This document shows positions 7,086-8,084 of a DNA stretch of 8,084 nt, piece by piece (within the stretch, counting starts at the first letter, position 1; the number at the start of each line of letters is the position of its first letter). The notes beneath the pieces are model-generated. The model had not been told where the DNA came from. It worked only from the letters and a program-made list of their open reading frames with translations, and made no database searches. The stretch is taken from contig CAMLJW010000231.1 of NCBI GenBank assembly GCA_946480485.1, forward strand, positions 1 to 8,084. Reading direction: 5' to 3'. Position numbers and translations under genes: made by a program. Source of the DNA: an uncultured Streptomyces sp. Lineage in GTDB: Bacteria; Actinomycetota; Actinomycetes; Streptomycetales; Streptomycetaceae.

Positions 7086-7888
7086 GAGAGCAGCCAATCG
7101 ATCGGACGCTCATCGGCCAGGCGGATCGAGCCGGAGGCCATGGTCATGGAGTCGAGCCGGAAGGGCGGGCCCCCGGCGGACGACCATGTGTAGCCGGACT
7201 TCGTGCCGGACGAACGGTCGAGCCGGACGAGCACGGCCACCGGCCTGCCCGCCTTGGTGAACTGCTCGCCCAGCTGGCTGTCGCCGAGGTAGGCGGTGAT
7301 CTGCTGCGGGTTCTGGGTGCTGTGGTCGACCGACTTCACACGGCCGCGCAGCACTCCGTACTGCTGGGTGGGCACCGACTGCACGGTGAGGTCCACGGCG
7401 GCGTCCGAGGGGATCACGGCGGCGTTCTCGGCGGGCACGTACACCGTCGCGTAGAGCGGGTCGTCGGCGTCGGCGACCTTCTCCACGGAGGCGACGTTCG
7501 CCCCGGTGCTGATGATCGTGCCGATGGTGACGGCGAGGGCGGTGATCCGACCGGCGGCGACGGTGCGTACGACCATCCCGCCCTTGTCCGTACGGACCTT
7601 GAGTACGGGGGCGTCGGCGGCGAGGCGCCGGCCCTGCTTGGCGAAGACGGCGGTGACCTGGCCGGCGACGGGGCTCTGCAGGATGTAACTGCCCTGCCCG
7701 TGCGTGAGGATGGCGGGCGCGCTCACTGTGGACGCCACGGAACCCGTCACGGCCCATACGGACGCTGCCGCCATGACCATGACTGTCACGGACAGCACGA
7801 GCCAGCCCTGGGGACGGGCGAAGCGCACCGGAAGGTCGAGCTCCTCGGGCGACTGGAGTTTGGCGAGGGCCTGTTGGCGGAACTGCAC
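7082..7888 (-). CDS. HlyD-family secretion (membrane-fusion) protein of an NHLM-type export system, 268 aa
   Basis: The GTG at 7886-7888 is preferred because AGGGA (7896-7900) sits 7 bases ahead of it; a GTG at 7903 has no such site. The protein then begins MQFRQQALAKLQSPEELDLP, a short cytoplasmic part typical of this family. A single membrane anchor follows (~29-46), then an extracytoplasmic domain with two lipoyl/biotinyl-like half-motifs (~69-92, YILQSPVAGQVTAVFAKQGR; ~107-135, VVRTVAAGRITALAVTIGT). The two half-motifs are only about 15 residues apart, so the long coiled-coil hairpin of Gram-negative HlyD is absent, as expected in a cell without an outer membrane. Residues ~145-225 form the beta-barrel part (VYVPAENAAVIPSDAAVDLTV). 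It is the first gene of the operon and is coupled to the C39-ABC gene by ATGA. Its role is to link the transporter to the outside and stabilise cargo passage. Confidence 0.9.
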   Translation of the reverse strand: MQFRQQALAKLQSPEELDLPVRFARPQGWLVLSVTVMVMAAASVWAVTGSVASTVSAPAILTHGQGSYILQSPVAGQVTAVFAKQGRRLAADAPVLKVRTDKGGMVVRTVAAGRITALAVTIGTIISTGANVASVEKVADADDPLYATVYVPAENAAVIPSDAAVDLTVQSVPTQQYGVLRGRVKSVDHSTQNPQQITAYLGDSQLGEQFTKAGRPVAVLVRLDRSSGTKSGYTWSSAGGPPFRLDSMTMASGSIRLADERPIDWLLS

Positions 7889-7895
7889 GGGACTT

Positions 7896-7900
7896 TCCCT
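7896..7900 (-). promoter_or_regulatory. Shine-Dalgarno site fixing the HlyD start
   Basis: The minus strand reads AGGGA, then 7 bases, then GTG at 7888. This near-ideal site decides for the internal GTG over the upstream GTG at 7903 in the same frame, shortening the protein by 5 residues. Confidence 0.65.
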
Positions 7901-7927
7901 CACCTGCGAACGACATGACGTACAACC

Positions 7928-7954
7928 AGGGTAAACGGCGGCCGTACGGTCGAA
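7928..7954 (-). promoter_or_regulatory. Candidate promoter of the export operon
   Basis: On the minus strand TTCGAC (7949-7954) and TACCCT (7928-7933) are separated by 15 bases. TACCCT fits the actinomycete TAnnnT -10 pattern; the -35 is weak and the spacing short. Transcription would start near 7921 and give a leader of about 33 bases before the GTG, containing the ribosome site. The assignment is by eye and unproven. Confidence 0.35.
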
Positions 7955-7962
7955 TGGTTTAC
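7931..7962. promoter_or_regulatory. Operator-like inverted repeat around the candidate promoter
   Basis: GTAAAC (7931-7936) and GTTTAC (7957-7962) are inverted copies with centres 26 bases apart, and between them lies the 8-base palindrome CCGTACGG (7942-7949). The left arm overlaps the candidate -10 and the right arm borders the -35, so a dimeric regulator bound here could block or aid transcription. No regulator gene is identified in the window. Confidence 0.35.
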
Positions 7963-7971
7963 GGCACCCGA

Positions 7972-8004
7972 GAGACCCGGAACTGGGGAGCGGTTCCGGG
8001 ACTC
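7972..8004. terminator. Strong hairpin upstream of the export operon (terminator or attenuator)
   Basis: The arms CCCGGAAC (7976-7983) and GTTCCGGG (7993-8000) pair perfectly over a 9-base loop. One mismatch outward, GAG (7972-7974) pairs with CTC (8002-8004), giving 11 pairs in all. No U-run follows. If the neighbouring gene runs on the minus strand (stop at 8022), the hairpin starts 17 bases after it, the usual place for a terminator, possibly leaky ahead of the export genes. If a gene starts on the plus strand at 8016 it would lie just ahead of that start. Confidence 0.5.
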
Positions 8005-8015
8005 ACGGTACGCTG

Positions 8016-8084
8016 ATGCGCTCAGAGAGCGGCGACCAGATCGGTGACCGGCTCGCCGAGCTCGGACTCAAGGCCGAGATCCTC
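8016..8084 (+). CDS. Possible start of a divergent gene (3' end outside window); alternative to the minus-strand reading
   Basis: An ATG at 8016-8018 opens a frame that runs off the window after 23 codons: MRSESGDQIGDRLAELGLK, then AEIL. Twenty of 23 codons end in G/C. The helical DRLAELGLKAEIL resembles the N-terminus of some uncharacterised streptomycete proteins, from memory only. There is no clear ribosome site, and a strong hairpin ends 11 bases before the ATG, which speaks against it. It excludes the minus-strand reading of the same bases. Confidence 0.35.
   Translation, partial: MRSESGDQIGDRLAELGLKAEIL
8022..8084 (-). CDS. Possible 3' end of a minus-strand gene (5' end outside window); alternative to the plus-strand reading
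   Basis: The last 20 codons of an open frame would read EDLGLESELGEPVTDLVAAL, ending TGA at 8022-8024. Sixteen of 20 codons end in G/C. The hairpin at 7972-8004 lies 17 bases downstream, as a terminator would. The peptide is acidic and helical, with no Cys and one Ser and one Thr, so it is not an obvious lanthipeptide core; it could end an enzyme of the cluster. It would be immediately upstream of the export operon, on the same strand. Confidence 0.4.
   Translation of the reverse strand, partial: EDLGLESELGEPVTDLVAAL

Noticed and set aside
7086..7097. TTG at 7097 as start of the C39-ABC gene
   Set aside because: The ATG at 7085 forms an ATGA overlap with the preceding stop, a common coupled start; the TTG adds only four residues.
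4825..7113. Minus-strand open frame of 762 codons overlapping the C39-ABC gene
   Set aside because: It is a frame-shifted shadow, rich in Arg/Gly/Ala/Pro; the other frame has all peptidase and ATPase motifs.
7889..7903. GTG at 7903 as start of the HlyD gene
   Set aside because: No ribosome site precedes it, whereas the GTG at 7888 has AGGGA 7 bases ahead and gives the usual family N-terminus.
1..8084. tRNA or rRNA genes, CRISPR arrays, transposases or insertion sequence ends
   Set aside because: I looked for cloverleaf-like arms, regularly spaced repeats and transposase motifs and saw none on either strand.

Overview
The window is very GC-rich, with coding frames strongly biased to G/C at third codon positions, GTG starts and ATGA-type gene overlaps. 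It looks like an actinomycete chromosome, most probably Streptomyces or a close relative. This is judged from composition and protein style; no database was searched.

Layout. Bases 1-741 (+) hold the 3' end of a membrane protein with one transmembrane helix, a Pro/Ser/Gly-rich linker and an extracytoplasmic ricin-B-like beta-trefoil. Its stop is followed at once by a hairpin. Bases 742-1049 hold no intact gene, but the minus strand carries what looks like the decayed, frameshifted 3' end of a gene (834-1014). A conserved-looking hypothetical protein lies at 1050-1649 (-). Bases 1650-1915 hold two small hairpins and a doubtful 63-codon ORF.

The core of the window is a three-gene minus-strand operon, 7888 down to 1916, whose genes overlap or abut (ATGA overlap, then a 1-nt gap). 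In transcription order it encodes: an HlyD-type membrane-fusion/secretion protein without a long coiled coil; a C39 peptidase-permease-ATPase fusion with an intact Cys/His/Asp triad; and a second ABC half-transporter with a long N-terminal cytoplasmic region in place of the peptidase. This set and order match the export cassette of NHLM-type RiPP ('bacteriocin') systems. The likely job is to remove the leader of a ribosomally made peptide at a double-glycine-type site and export the product. The two ABC proteins probably form a heterodimer, with the HlyD protein as the extracytoplasmic adaptor.

No convincing precursor peptide or modification enzyme lies in the window, so the cargo is unknown and is probably encoded beyond base 8084 or elsewhere. 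The intergenic region upstream of the operon (7889-8015 or 8021) has a candidate promoter inside an inverted repeat and a strong 11-bp hairpin. The last ~65 bases are the edge of another gene whose strand cannot be settled from this fragment. The oddest single feature is a perfect His-x-x periodicity (six histidines, every third residue, from a 9-bp tandem repeat) at the N-terminus of the second ABC protein.
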